DNA of 64,000 nt from Agapetus fuscipes (taxonomy: Eukaryota > Arthropoda > Insecta > Trichoptera > Glossosomatidae): the NCBI GenBank assembly GCA_951799405.1, contig OX637363.1, forward strand, positions 9,672,001 through 9,736,000. Reading direction: 5' to 3'. Under the pieces are notes generated by a model. That model was not told where the DNA came from and ran no database searches. It saw only the letters and a program-made list of their open reading frames with translations. Positions within the stretch are counted from its first letter, which is position 1, and each line of letters starts with the position of its first letter. A program made the position numbers and the translations under genes. Positions 38,733 to 51,700 of the stretch are shown here, in pieces.

Positions 38733-38855
38733 TTGGCGTAAGGCCGGCCCCCTTACCTGTAAAAATAAGTAGGTTCCACTCGCCACGTGTCGCCAAATCC
38801 TTCGGGGATAACGCAGCAAGAAGTTACACTACAGCTTAGTTGCGTTTGTGCGAGT
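38733..38855 (+). mobile_element. SINE B 3' fragment
   Basis: TTGGCGTAAGGCCGGCCCCC, CTTCGGGGATAACGCAGC, ACAGCTTAGTTGCGTTTG. Confidence 0.8.
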
Positions 38856-39206
38856 CTTTGATGACTCATTCTGGAGACCACTCTCAAATCGCCTCTTTCT
38901 GTTTTTTTTATTTGCTTCGACGAGTAAAGGTCTAAATTTTGGCATTTATTGGCCTCTGTGGATTGCATGTTACTTATGATTGTAGATAGATTGATTGCCA
39001 ACGACTTTGATTGGAGTATATTTAAATTGTCTACTTATTTTAATTTATTTTTGTACTTGAAACACTAAGCTAAAAAACTGCATCTTTTGAATATTTTCTG
39101 TCATAAAGAGCCTACATACTAATACCTATAATGATGTCGCAGATAGGCAGTATTAAAGTATACCTGATAAAACCCTAGATTGCCTTCTTTGGTTCTATAT
39201 GAGTCA
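38856..39206. other. Intergenic, no gene seen
   Basis: Nothing recognised. Confidence 0.3.
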
Positions 39207-39370
39207 GAGCTCGTTCCCACTTGTCGGGTGTCGGACCCGTGTATTAATCGGAGGTTCCAGTGGCAGAAAATCGGTTTCCGATAAGTGTGAATAACTCCAT
39301 ACATAATGTTCTGCCACTGGAACCTCCGATTCATATACGGATCCGACACCCGACAAGTGGGAACGGGCTC
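39207..39370. mobile_element. Harbinger-like palindromic MITE, copy 3
   Basis: 164 bp, ends GAGCTCGTTCCCACTTGTCG and complement, TCA on both sides (39204-39206, 39371-39373). Slightly shortened in the spacer. Confidence 0.85.
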
Positions 39371-39373
39371 TCA

Positions 39374-40035
39374 CTTGCTTCAAAAACAATTTTCAAGATG
39401 AAACTAATTAATGTTTTTAATTTTTTTCCTTAACTTGGACATACAAGATGTATCAAGAAAATTGGCATAGCGTAAAGACAAATTGATCATTAGAACTAAA
39501 GGTGGCATTCTAAGATTTTTTTTGATAAAGCAATAATTTATGTAAACACAGAAAATTGTATTTTCTTGCTTTTGGTTCTTACAAAAGCTAAAAAAAATAT
39601 TCAATCTACTCGCCTACTTGTAGTGTCATTGTTGAGTATACCAGTGATGATGCCCATTATTTCAAAGTAGGTATTGATCAATGTCAAATTATTTTTGTTT
39701 ACAAATGGCTGGCGATCAATCTATCAAATCTGCAGGCACATTGTCTATGCCATATTTAAAGAAAAAGCTTAATATATGAAAAAGAAGAACTGATTCATGC
39801 AATAAGGTGTATAAAAAAAAAATATTAGAGTAAGCAAATGGAGTCGACACAAACGACATCGAAAACAAAGCAACATCTGGTCATGTTGCTAGAGGAAAGG
39901 CATACCTACTAATATTTTGTTATTAGTTGCTAAGGACCCTAGTCGCATACACTGTTATCCACAAAACTTTTAATTCATAAATGATCTGCAAATCATTTAG
40001 CTTTTGGGTGGTGAACTCACTTCCAGCCATGCATT
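39374..40035. other. Intergenic, no gene seen
   Basis: AT-rich; a small low-copy repeat fragment near 39910-39960 (TTGTTATTAGTTGCTAAGGA). Confidence 0.3.
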
Positions 40036-40260
40036 TTTTTTTTTAATAGATTTCTGGAAAGGAATTCAATCCACCAATCTATTTTGCCTGGCCAGTTGTC
40101 TTCATGCTAAAGCAGAAGCTTGTATGCAACGGCATCTGTTGAACTAGAGTCGAAGTTATGGTCAACTGGGCTAGACGCAAGATTCGAACCAACGTTATCT
40201 GGTTCCAAATAGGCTAGTCGAACATGCGCCTTTACCCCTCGGCCGTAACACAAAATTAGA
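40036..40260 (-). mobile_element. SINE C copy
   Basis: Minus strand: GTTACGGCCGAGGGGTAAAG (A-box region), GGTTCGAATCTTGCG (B box), then CATAACTTCGACTCTAG, CAACTGGCCAGGCAAAATAG and a final A-run (T-run on +). A third tRNA-headed SINE family, unrelated to A and B. Confidence 0.8.
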
Positions 40261-40624
40261 ATGAATAACATTGATAGTCCTGTGTCGTTTGCCCAATAAA
40301 TAAAACATATTTTGAATTTTGGTTCCAACTAAGTACTTGGTAAACCTGCAACAAATATATTTATTTTTGTTATACACCTCATTGTCTTAGTAAGTAGGTT
40401 ATGTAATTAATGTAACAATGTAAAATATAAGACACTCGCCTCCTTTCTACGTTCACTCGTTAACAAATTTAAGTTTGCTTGAAACATATCGTTAAACAAT
40501 GTGTCTAAACTTTTACATGTTGTAAATTAAGGGGGAGTAGCCACTCTGTGCCTTTGCTTAAATTATTAATTGATTAATTACATTAGGCGGGAAGAGGAAG
40601 GCAAGGATAGAGTCAGGTTGACCA
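40261..40624. other. Intergenic, no gene seen
   Basis: Nothing recognised. Confidence 0.3.
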
Positions 40625-40794
40625 GGGCTGGAAGTCTCATCACCACGGTAATTCTAACCTACGGAATATCGGTAATATTTGTATGAAGACTAATCAGCTA
40701 GTTACTTGCGACCATCTTGGATCGACAGATCTTCATACAAATATTACCGATATTCGGTAGGTAAGAATTACCGTGGTGATGAGACTTCCAGCCC
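40625..40794. mobile_element. GGCTGGAAGTCTCATCACC palindromic MITE, copy 2
   Basis: 170 bp with arms of about 64 bp and a conserved spacer of about 40 bp. Arms differ at a few sites. No coding capacity and no sure target duplication. Confidence 0.85.
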
Positions 40795-41934
40795 ATATAT
40801 GTTAAATCATTGAATATGTAGATGCCATATTATTTAAAATACATATTGTTGAATATTATTATCGAAGGGGTCAGATAAAAGAGTAGTTTGTTTTATTTAA
40901 ATGTGAGAGTTTAAAGTCAACAAAGAATTTCTACAAAAAGTGTAGTGAGTTTTTATTTCACGTCAATCGTGTACTACTTCATTTAGTTTTATTTTTAATT
41001 TGTTAATATCAGTCTTCTATAGAGTCAGTCCATTACTATTAACTCTTTCTTGTTTTTATAACGCCGCCGTAAGTGTGCTCTTTCAAAGTTATGTCTTATT
41101 CATTTTTTGTAAAACACTTTTGTCATTTTAAGCTCTCAAATTCTGCTATTAGTTACGTAAGTATTTATTTTCATACATTTTTGTAAAATAAAATTTGCAG
41201 ATTAAAAAAGAAACACATACTTAAATGTACTTTGTATTAGGTTGTTAAGACTGCTAAAAAATGTGCAATTACGTTTACTGGAAAACAGCAAACTAAATTA
41301 TGCTTTTGAAATGTTATTTTTTGATTTTTACAAAAAGTCACTCATATGAAAATTGTTATTTGTTTCATATTCTAAATTTTTATATTTTTGCTGCTGAGTA
41401 TTGCTGAAATCACATATTTATGATACTGCCATCTGTTGTGAAATGTGGAAAGCTTTATTTAATCACCCTACAATATTTTATTTTCATCCTTACTGCAGAG
41501 TGTATTTATAAAGATATGGTCTGCGTCAGTTCCTAGCTTCAGAGTGATAGTCTCAGTGTATTGTTGTAAAAAAACATCTTAATACCCTGAGTAAAAAAAA
41601 CAGAAATTCACCTTTGCGTAAATTTAAAAAATGTGCAAAAAATAAATCACTAGAAATTCCATTTTTCTAATTTAAAAAAAAAACATTTCCACCCTGAAAA
41701 CTTTGAGTTTGATTTAATAGATGTCATTGGGCTATTTTCAAGTATTTAATAATTTAGTAAATAAGAGTTAGAAAAAATACAAACACACATTTGTCACTTT
41801 AAAATTGCATGATATTTTTTTGGAGTAAATTCCAATTATTTTGTGGGTAGATTACAACGATGTTGAATTTTTATGTCAATTGAGCTTTTGGTACTTTCCA
41901 AAAGATGGCAAAGTCATCCATTTAAATTTACTTA
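40795..41934. other. Intergenic, no gene seen
   Basis: About 1.1 kb of AT-rich DNA without recognisable genes or repeats. It should lie downstream of the transporter gene and might contain its missing last exon, but I could not identify it. Confidence 0.35.
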
Positions 41935-42180
41935 AAGGGCCTGTTGCACCAAACTCCAATCAGACGAAAATCAAAATTAAGTGTGATTTCTCCCTTTCAA
42001 ATCAAACAATTGATTGCATATACGTAAGTCAGCTGATGTGAATCATATTTCCTTTTCAAATTCCATCACATTTTTACCAACTTTCGAGAAATATTTAACC
42101 GAGGTCCTTACCAGAACTAAGCAATTAAATTTGATGTTTCAATCAAATATTGATTGGAGGTTGGTGCAACAGGCCCTTAC
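41935..42180. mobile_element. GGGCCTGTTGCACCAA-ended MITE, copy 1
   Basis: Inverted ends GGGCCTGTTGCACCAA and TTGGTGCAACAGGCCC; interior GTCAGCTGATGTGAATC and CGAGGTCCTTACCAGAACT shared with copy 2 at 49966. Harbinger-like ends, but the target duplication is unclear. Confidence 0.75.
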
Positions 42181-44340
42181 CGTTTATTTATGATTTCCAG
42201 TTCTTATTTTGAATCAGGCATAACTTTTTGATCATGAAAATTTTCATATCTCATAGTTCAGTCCAGTAAATAAAAAGCGATAATTATTTTATTTAAAATA
42301 TTTATTAAACTGAAAAGATGTACTGCTAGGCTAGCGGCTGAATTCTGTACCGCACGTAAAAAACTTTGCATTTAAATTCAACCACAGCAAAATGTATGGA
42401 AACTTAAACAGCGCATCTAGTGAGCGATTTAATTTCCATACATTTTCAGTAAAACGTTTGAATTTAAACTTAAAGTTTATACTATAGGTATCGAAGAGAA
42501 CGATAATATATATTAAAAAGTAATTTTCAGAAAAAAAAACAATATACAATGTGCCTTCTCGAATCGCCCAAAATATTTAAGTTAAAAATGCTTATTTATT
42601 GGAATGTGTATAAATATACATGATATATAAATATAAAGGTAGCTAGCAATAAGTTCTATGATATGTTGAAATGTGAATCGGGAGATGAAGTGATTACGTC
42701 CATTGCGATAATTTTTTTACAAAAATTTGACATATACCTGTACATAAGTAGTTGTGTAAGCATGTCTAGTTTCATGAAAATGTATTTTTTTATTCTGTCC
42801 CTAGGAAGCCACCGAACAAAATTACAAAAAAGTATAAATACCTTTTTTATTTTTAAAACTAGGTATAACCTTTGAAATGAGAAGTTTTTCATTCTGGAAA
42901 TGTTATACCTATTTTTGTAAATAGACCTAAAAATATTGTTTAAAATATTTACATTTCTTGACTCTGAATTTAAACTGAAATTAAGTATATTCATTTGGCA
43001 TGTTAACAAATTCAAGTTAATTTACAACTCTTTATATTATTTGTATATTTGACAAATTGATGTACGGTGAATAAGAAATAATTTGTTAATGAGTTTATCG
43101 ATTGCCATCTTTCATTAAAAGAGGACTGTCCAACAAATTATTTGTGTTTTTAGACAATTTGGACAATGCTCAACGAAAGACAGATGAAGAAATAGCAATT
43201 GTCACATTTTTATTTTTTTCTAAAAATTTTGTAAATACTTTGTCTGGTGGCTCTCTAGCAATGTTAAATATTATTTATAAACTTTAGTTAATAATGATTT
43301 AACTTAACCAAAACTCTTGTAAAAAAATATAAAATAAAGGAAGTGTCAGATTGTTCTGATGCTGGAGTACATACAAGCAAGTCACTGTTGATTATAATAC
43401 ATGTATATTGTAGGTAATGATTATTATAAATAATGATTCAACATTAATATAAAATATTATTTTTAAATTTCCCGCCTTTCATTTCAACGTGAAGTTTTAC
43501 GTGATTTAAAATACCACTCTACTAAAAATTTTAAGGTTATATAACATTTGTTACAAGTATTCAGCTAGGAAAGATTGACTTGGCTTATATTGACGATAAT
43601 TGGGATATTTATTTGGTGAGAGCTGTTCTCGTTTGCAATGACACCTCATGAGCCCTTACTACCCGACCTACTTAATACACTACCCTATAAATTTAACAAA
43701 CTTAAAATCTATCACAGTTAGTATACACGGCATAACTACGTGGCTTAAACTGTATGTAGATGACAACTGAAAGAGGACACTGTTTAGACTTAAGGGCCTA
43801 CTAATAGAAAATTATTGGGTATTATTTTGTTTTTCTTCAACAAAATACTTCTTAAAACCTTAACAACTTGGCTGATTTCTAGTTGAACTATGAAAAGTGT
43901 TTAACAAGATGGCAGCGTTAGTACTGTTTTCCACCACATTCAGTTGAAGCCGTATAGGTCCATATTTAGTTATTCGCACTAGCTAGATATAAAATAAGGT
44001 TTCCCTTAAATCAAAAACGAAAGAAAATGTATAATTTAAGGCCTTTTTTATAGTGCAGACCTAACCTGCTGTAGAGGGAGCAGGAATGAAAGTAAAACAT
44101 GTAAAATTTGTTGATAATAATGTGCATGACAAGCGATTGTATGCATTGAGAATCTGTAAACGCTAAAATCAAATGAAGCCTTCTTGCTCGTTGTAGCCAC
44201 GTTGATAGGATGAATTAGAGGGCATTCCCAGTACTATGCCTTTGCAAAGATTTGTGTACTGACTAACATCAAGTTGACTGTGGCTTTACCCCTGTCCCCT
44301 CACTCACGCTTCTAATACAGACAAGGCTCATGACTTTTGA
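42181..44340. other. Intergenic, no gene seen
   Basis: AT-rich. A degenerate inverted repeat near 42345-42480 (AAAATGTATGGAAA / TTTCCATACATTTT) and a CR1 tail-like scrap at 43605-43665 are the only structures noted. Confidence 0.35.
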
Positions 44341-44341
44341 T

Positions 44342-44492
44342 CTATAATCTATAATCTAAGTTACAAGGATATATTCATTCAAAGCTCTCAGATGTATGCC
44401 CACAAACAAACACGTGTAGTTCGCGCTTACAAATGCTGATTGTGTACTTACAAATAAAATCCAAACTCAAATGACATTCCCTGAAACAGGGG
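44342..44492 (-). mobile_element. RTE 3' UTR copy with internal deletion
   Basis: Minus-strand 3' end joined directly to CATTCCCTGAAACAGGGGTG, with the middle of the UTR missing. Confidence 0.75.
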
Positions 44493-44533
44493 TGACATTT
44501 GATAATGTTTAAAATATCAATGAATAGTTCAGT

Positions 44534-44820
44534 GCTATTATTAGACATTTTGGTCGTCCGTTGAGCCCACGCTTTGACAAACTAATGATTCCTGGGCTGG
44601 AAGTCTCATCACCACGGTCATTCTTACCTACCGAATATCGGTAATATTTGTATGAAGGCTAATCAGCTGTTCACTTGCGGCCATCTTGGATTGACAGGTC
44701 TTCATACAAATATTAAAGATATTCGGTAGGTAAGAATTACCATGGTGATGAGACTTCCAGCCCAGGAATAATTAGTTTATCAAAGCGTGGACTCAACGGA
44801 CGACCAAAATGTGAATAGCA
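44534..44820. mobile_element. Palindrome within palindrome (GGCTGG MITE, copy 3)
   Basis: The inner element 44594-44763 is the 170-bp MITE. Its flanks, 44534-44593 and 44764-44820, are themselves inverted copies (CATTTTGGTCGTCCGTTGAG ... complement), so the palindrome has arms of about 120 bp. The outer arms are absent from the other two copies. Confidence 0.85.
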
Positions 44821-45068
44821 TTGTTTGAATCTAATAGAATGAATATTTTAGAAATTACAGCTATTTTCTATATTAACTTTTAGATGAGAATTATTGAGAC
44901 GTTTTCTTTATCACGTTAGATCTTCAGTCATCATCCCAGTTAACTTGTAATAACATTGTCTTTGGGCCGAGGTATCCAGATCGACAGCAAGCCACAACCT
45001 ACAAACAAATAGGATATTGAATAGAAGTCTTAAACTAATACGGCTGGCACAACTAGTTTTTGATTTCT

Positions 45069-45540
45069 AATCTAATCTAATCTTAGTTGCAAAGATATGT
45101 AACATTGGTGATTCACATTACATGCATTCTCACAAACAGACACATACAAGTTCGCGCTTGCGCATGCCGCATATGAACCTTCAATATAAAAACCCAATCT
45201 CAAATGAACATAAGCCCTGCAACTCTTGCCGACCTTCCCTGAAACAGGGGTGACATTGGCAAAGTGAACCATTTTGTACAGTATAGGTGGTCAGCTTCAT
45301 ACCAACCTATAAGTCAAGGAATACAAATAATAAATAACACTCAAGTATATAAAAGAAAACCTCAAAAAGAAATCTGTACAAAAAAGTTATACTTTCCTAT
45401 ACAAAAAATGCAAAGGAAACAAAAATAAAACATTACAAATCAACATTGCAGATTAGCCGCCACTTCTTCCTGTCCTTGCATACTTCTTTCATTTCATCCA
45501 GAGTCATAACCTTTTATATACAAGCCCTCCTTTTATGCAA
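45069..45540 (-). mobile_element. RTE LINE, heavily 5'-truncated copy
   Basis: Complete 3' UTR with AATCTAATCTAATC tail and the last ORF codons, truncated near CAAGCCCTCCTTTTATG. It ends about 35 bp from the last visible transporter exon's donor. Confidence 0.85.
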
Positions 45541-45577
45541 TATTGCTATATATTTCATGTCAAGGCATAGAACTTAC

Positions 45578-45705
45578 TTGCTAGGATGGTGGCGAGGGTG
45601 ATGAAGGGAGGCAGGCAGCCTGAGGCGAGGAGAAGAGGGAAGGTGAGGTTCCCGGAGATGGAGCCAATCCTGCCAACCATGAGGATCAGCGAGACGGCCG
45701 TGGCT
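45578..45705 (-). CDS. SV2-like transporter exon 10 (last visible)
   Basis: Acceptor ATTGCAG and donor GTAAGT. Encodes R-ATAVSLILMVGRIGSIS, then GNLTFPLLLASGCLPP and FITLATILA (TM11 and TM12). The good donor shows that at least one more exon follows. Confidence 0.9.
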
Positions 45706-48700
45706 CTGCAATACAAGTTGATGAGTTATTAATGAATAGTTAGGAATCAATGTGACCACTTTTTTTTCCATCTGCGTGAAACGGTTACCACAGAATAAAA
45801 TAAAAACCATTCTGTTTTACAAGTTTTTTCTAAACTCTTTTTCATTCAGTAAAAACATGTCATTTCTGGCCAAAGTGGAACATTTCTAACAAAGGCAGAG
45901 CCTGCAGACCATTGAGTAATAACATAGAGGAGCAGAAACTAAATTACTGCATTGCTACATACTATAGCCCACATTTCTCTCAGTCCTGTCAAATGTTGCA
46001 GTGGTATAGTCATGCGAAATAAGGTTATTTTGTTCAAATCCATTTTTTGTTTCGACACCCAATATAGCTCATGCTATAATGCAGAGGTGCCCAAACGGTC
46101 GATCGCGTAAGGTTTTAAAGTCGATTGCCGAGGATATTGAAATTTTTCTGTGATTGACCTTAAACTGTCCCCCCCCCCCCAGTAAACAAAATTATTACGG
46201 ACAAAAGTATACCTAACAAAAAAATACTAGCCTGCCACGATTTTGAGTTGGACACCCCTGGGCTAAACAGTTAAAATGTCAATCTCCTATTCATAAATTT
46301 TTGCTCAGTTGATCTCCTAAAGAAAAAGTATGGGTATACATACCCCTGCTATAATGTCTTAAAATAATGCCTTTTTCCTTTAATATTACTTCATTTTAGC
46401 AATCCCAATATTAATAATGTGTGTTATCTGTTAATTCTAGCTGTGTTCGGACTTATTCGGCAGCAATTATTATTCGCAATAGTACCAACTTTTTAGGGAC
46501 ATTTTTACATTTGCCCGAGTTTATATTTTTCTTAAAATAATTTCTAGTCCACAGATATCATAAGTCAATGCTGCAGACTGAAGGGACGTATGTAGATCTT
46601 ACACTATCTATTTGAAGATAACAAGCAATACCTTCAACATGGCAGTGCTGATACACCTGAGAGCTGTAATATTTTGTATAAAAATTATACATAAAGCAAT
46701 CAAAAGTTTACGCGCAGCCATGTTTTATTACTCACCTGAGGGCTGTAGGGAACAGGTCCACGACGACACTCAGAAGAGCATTAGTTCCTATAGCACTGCA
46801 GGCCACGGATATGGCCGCAAGGAACCTCGCCTCCTCGGCTGACTCGCTCCAGAACATCACCAGGGCGGCAGCTCCTCCCAAGATAAGGACAGAACCTGCA
46901 GACAACCAATAGTAATAATAATATTAGGATGATTTATTTGGTGAGCGCTGAAATTATGGCCAACAACGCTATGGACCATATGAAGCCAAAATGGAATTTT
47001 GGAAGCCAAAACTATGAAGCATATTTTTGGCTTCCAAAAAAAGTCCTCTACAGGGAAGGAAGGGTTTATACACATTTCAGATTTTTTTTATATAAGAACA
47101 TATCGACGGTTAAAAGGAAGGACTATAAGCGACGTTTTGGTCAAAAATGAGTTATGAATGCTACGATACTGTTTTGTTGTTGTTTATGCCCAAGCAAACA
47201 ACTGCGTTTTCGAATTATGGTTTTGGTGTAACCGACAAGGTTTTGGTCTTTTTTGGCATAAAGGCGCTTGTGACATAAAAAATTGTAAAACATTGTAAAA
47301 CCACATTAATAGGAATGACAATAAATACCTTTATTTTTGTAATTTTAGAGCTGTTTTGATTTAGACATTTTATAGAATGCATTCCATGCCGAGAGCAAGG
47401 GTTCGATCCCCACCGAGGGTGTCAGAAATGTTTTTTTTTTTTTTTATAAAAATAGATTTGTGAAGAGGAATGCAATTCACCAACCTGTTCTTCCTGGCCA
47501 GAAACAGGTATTTTATATCATCAATTAATAATTCATTATTGTTTATTTCAATGAATTATTAAATAATAATTACCCAATAACATCTGTTGAATCAGGGTCA
47601 AAGTTATGGTCAAATGACCCAAGCGGGGATCGAACTAACGTTATTTGATTCCAAATATGTTAGAAAGATCAGCCCGCTTGGCCCCCTCGGCCATAACACC
47701 GACACGGCGATTTCCCGTTTCGGTGTCTAGTTCAAACCCAAAATAAATACCGGCAAGGTGTACTCAGCTTTCACAAGAAATGAGAACCAGCCCTGGGAAA
47801 TAAATACCGGCAAGGTGTACTCAGCTTTTACAAGAAATAAGAAACAAACCTGGGAAACCCCCACTTCAACTTAAAGTGGTTGGTGTGAGGCCGGCCCCCC
47901 TACCCGTAAAAATAAATAGGTCCCAATTCATCACGTGCGACTCCTTCGGGGATAAAGCAGGCAGAAGTTACACTACGTTTTTTTTTTTTGTGCGCAAAGA
48001 AAACCATCACTCACCCAGTAGTCTCCTCTTCCCCACTATGTTGATGATGCCGCCAGCTACGGTGCACAGCGTGACCTGCACTGAGGCCACAATGATGGAG
48101 TTGATGAATGCATCATTGCTTATGTGAATCTGGAAACAGAAAACTTGACTTGCATTCCAGTTTTGAAGAAAATTTTGTATTGGAATACTATAGTATAATA
48201 TTATTTTTTTGGTTGTTATTTAATTAGATAACACCTTTTTATACTTTAAATCACTGTTTATTTTCACAAATATAAAATATTATATTAAAAAATTACTAAT
48301 TCTTAAATATTTCAAATATTACGAACGTTTTCGACCATATTGGTCATCTTCAGGTAGGACTACCTGAAGATGACCAATATGGTCGAAAACGTTCGTAATA
48401 TTTGAAATATTAAAGAATTAGTAATTTTTTAATATATTTTATATTTGTGAAAATAAACAGTGATTTAAAGTATAAAAAGGTGTTATCTAATTAAGTAAAT
48501 AACAACCAAAAAACATGAATTTTCACAGTGTTAATACACAAACCATAAAAAATATATAATATTATTCCTTGACTTATAGGTTGGTATGAGGCTGACCACC
48601 AATACTGTAACAAATAGTTCACTTTGCCAACGTCACCCCTGTTTCAGGGAAGTTTGGTAAGAGTTGCAGGGCTTATGTTCATTGGAGATTGGTTTTTTAT

Positions 48701-51700
48701 ATTGTAGGTCCACATGCGGCATGTGTGAGCATAAAATTATGCGTGTCTGCTTGTGGGAATGCATTTTATATGAATCTCAAATGATACATATCTTTGCAAC
48801 TTAGATTTAGATAGCAGTGGCAAAGAGTGCCATACAAGCCGGTTTCCATCGGCTTCCCTTTTGAAACGATGTAACAAAGTAGTTAAAAAATATAGGCAAA
48901 AGTAAAAATATACATTTAAAACCAATGAAACAATACATATTTTTCCCCATTGAAACCATGCAGTCTACTTTATTATCATTTCTGCCTCATTTTAAACGGG
49001 AAACCGTAGGAATCGGCTTGTATGGCACCCTTCGCCACTGTTAGATAGTATCATCAGCCGGCCGTGTAAGCCTAAAATTCTTATTTTAAAGAAGATGGAT
49101 GATAAATAGAATGTACAGAGGTGTTCCTACCGGTTCACATTGCCCACTTTCTGGTTTTACCGCATCAATGACGCTGGTGTCGTTGCCAATGTGAATCATG
49201 TCACAGAGAGAAGCATCTTCAACAGTAGACATGCTCATCATCTTGAAGAGTTCCGGAAGCCAAAGCCGTAATGTGTTGCACCTGAAAGGATCCCATACTA
49301 GCAATGATGCATGGAACTGAAGCATGGACAGTTGGTGATAAGAGACGATGATAATGATGATGGATGATTTTTTTTGGCTTTTGGAGAAAAGCAGTGTCTT
49401 CAGTCCCTTTATGAAGGTGGTGGTAGGCTGGTTCGCGCGAACACCGACGGGAAAATTGTTCCAGGCAACCGGCCTGGCTACCGCAAAGCTCTTGTTTGAA
49501 AATTTGATGTATTCACTCTTTTGGGAACTATGACCTTGATGACAGCGGTGAGGGCAGATAACAAATAAAAACAACAAAAACATAGAAAAGATGTTGGGAC
49601 TACATAAGAGATGAATAAAAATGATTAAGTGAATATTGTGAAAGGATTTTTTTTTTTAAATAGATTTGTGGAAAGGAATGCAATCCACCAACCTATTTTG
49701 CCTGGCCAGTTGTCTTCATGCGAAAGCAAAAGCTTGTGTGTATGCAATGGCATCTGTTGAACCAGGATCGAAGTTATCGTCGCGTGATTCGAACCAACGT
49801 TATCCGGTTCCAAATAACCCGACTTGATCCCCGCGGCCATAACACCGACAAATCTATCTATAATAAAGAAAAAGAATGAAGTGGAGGCAACTTTTTACAG
49901 GCTCTTGTTATTTTTATCAAGACGGTGACAGAGTTACAATCTGGCATAAGGGAACGCCCACGTAAGGCCTGTTGCACCAACCTCCAATCAATATTTGATT
50001 GACCCATCAAATTTGATTGCTCAATTCTGGTAAGGACCTCGGTTAAATATTTCTCGGAAGTGGATAAATAATATGATAGAATTCGAATAAGAAATATGAT
50101 GTGCATCAGCTGATTTAGGTATATTCAACCAAATTTTTGATTCAATGGGAGAAATCACACTGAATTTGGATTTTTGGCTAATTGGAGTTTGACGCAACAG
50201 ACATAAGGGAACTGTGACTACGCCCACTTGGATCTTTGTTTCTTACCCTAGCATGGTGCCAAACTCTATTACGGTCAGGATCAGGAAGCTGATGAGATGC
50301 GGGGAGTGGAACAGGGGCCTGATCTGCTTGACTCCTCCCCTGAGGGCCTCCTTGGCTGTCTCTTTAGGCTGCGGCTCAACATAACCTGCATCTTCTTTAT
50401 CTGGATTACTATCATCCTTCCTTACATCAGATTCTCTGAATGATTTTAACACCTTCACCTGAAAACAATTTTATATTGTACTAGGTGTACCCTGCCGCGC
50501 CTTCCCTCCCATTCTATGCAGTCGGCGACCGCTCACGCATAAACACGCTGAAGTATTGAAGTAATGAACATTAATTACTTAATTAGTTTCAGTTTTTTCA
50601 TCTTATCTCGAAAACTGTTCACATTACCTAGAAGATTATTCGTAATATACTTTCTAGACATTGTATCATTCTATAATTATGAAGAAAACAATATGTCCAA
50701 GATATTAAACAACAAAATTAGAAGAACAAGAATGTTAAGAAAAACGTGGTTTTTTAAATTATTTTTTTCAGCGTCATTTTTTAAGTTTATAAAAAAAAAA
50801 AACTTAACAGTTTAGATAAAAAATCAATAAACACGAGTAATTTTTTCATTAATGTTACTTCTTTATTAGTAAAGACCTTAAGGTCATAAAGTATAAGAAA
50901 CATATTCTTAAAAATAACGGACATTTTTGTGTGGGCGGTCTGTCGAATTGACGCAGTGGAAGGAAAGGCGCTCCCCTGCCACCCCTTTTGGTGGTTCATC
51001 TTGTTACTGTTATCGAATCTTCTATAATCTATGTTAGAAAAATATGTAAGCATTTAAGATTCATATTAATTGCATGCCCACAATCAGACACATGTATGTA
51101 AGTTCGCACTTACACATTCTGCATGTGTACTTAATAATAACATTCCAATCTAAAACAAACATAAGTCTTGCCAACTTTTCCTGAAGCATCCTTAAAAATA
51201 TGTTTGAAGAAAGGAATGCAGTTCACAAATTTCATTATATCTCAAGATTTCAGGATAGTAGTTATTATCCAGCCAGCCTCGAGATTCAAAATAGAGACGC
51301 ATGGTGAAACAATATATATTTGTTGCAAGATTTCTAAGATTTTTTATTTCTGTTATCTGTGAAACTTATTTTTACAATTTTTTGTTATCTCGTTTCAAGT
51401 GCTCCAAATTAGAACACAAATAAACAAAAGATTACTTGACTTTAAGTAAATTAAGAAGATTTCTTGCATTATATGTAGCTGCCATACATGAGGGGTTCAT
51501 GCTCCGCTCACATGGATCTTCATGATGATCTGTGTTTTAGAAGATGGCAGGTGGTAGTCTAATCTTATCTATGTTAGTTGCAAAGATAATACGTAACATT
51601 AATTAATCTAATAAATAAATCACTTTTGTGTTCTTTCGGGTTTGACCATGTTCCACTTGCAGCTCCCACATCTGCTGACGTTTCGCTTTCACGAGCAGAA

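Noticed and set aside
49086..49130. Extension of transporter exon 7 beyond 49131
   Set aside because: The frame stays open, but the GTAGGA donor and the phase match to exon 8 set the exon end at 49131.
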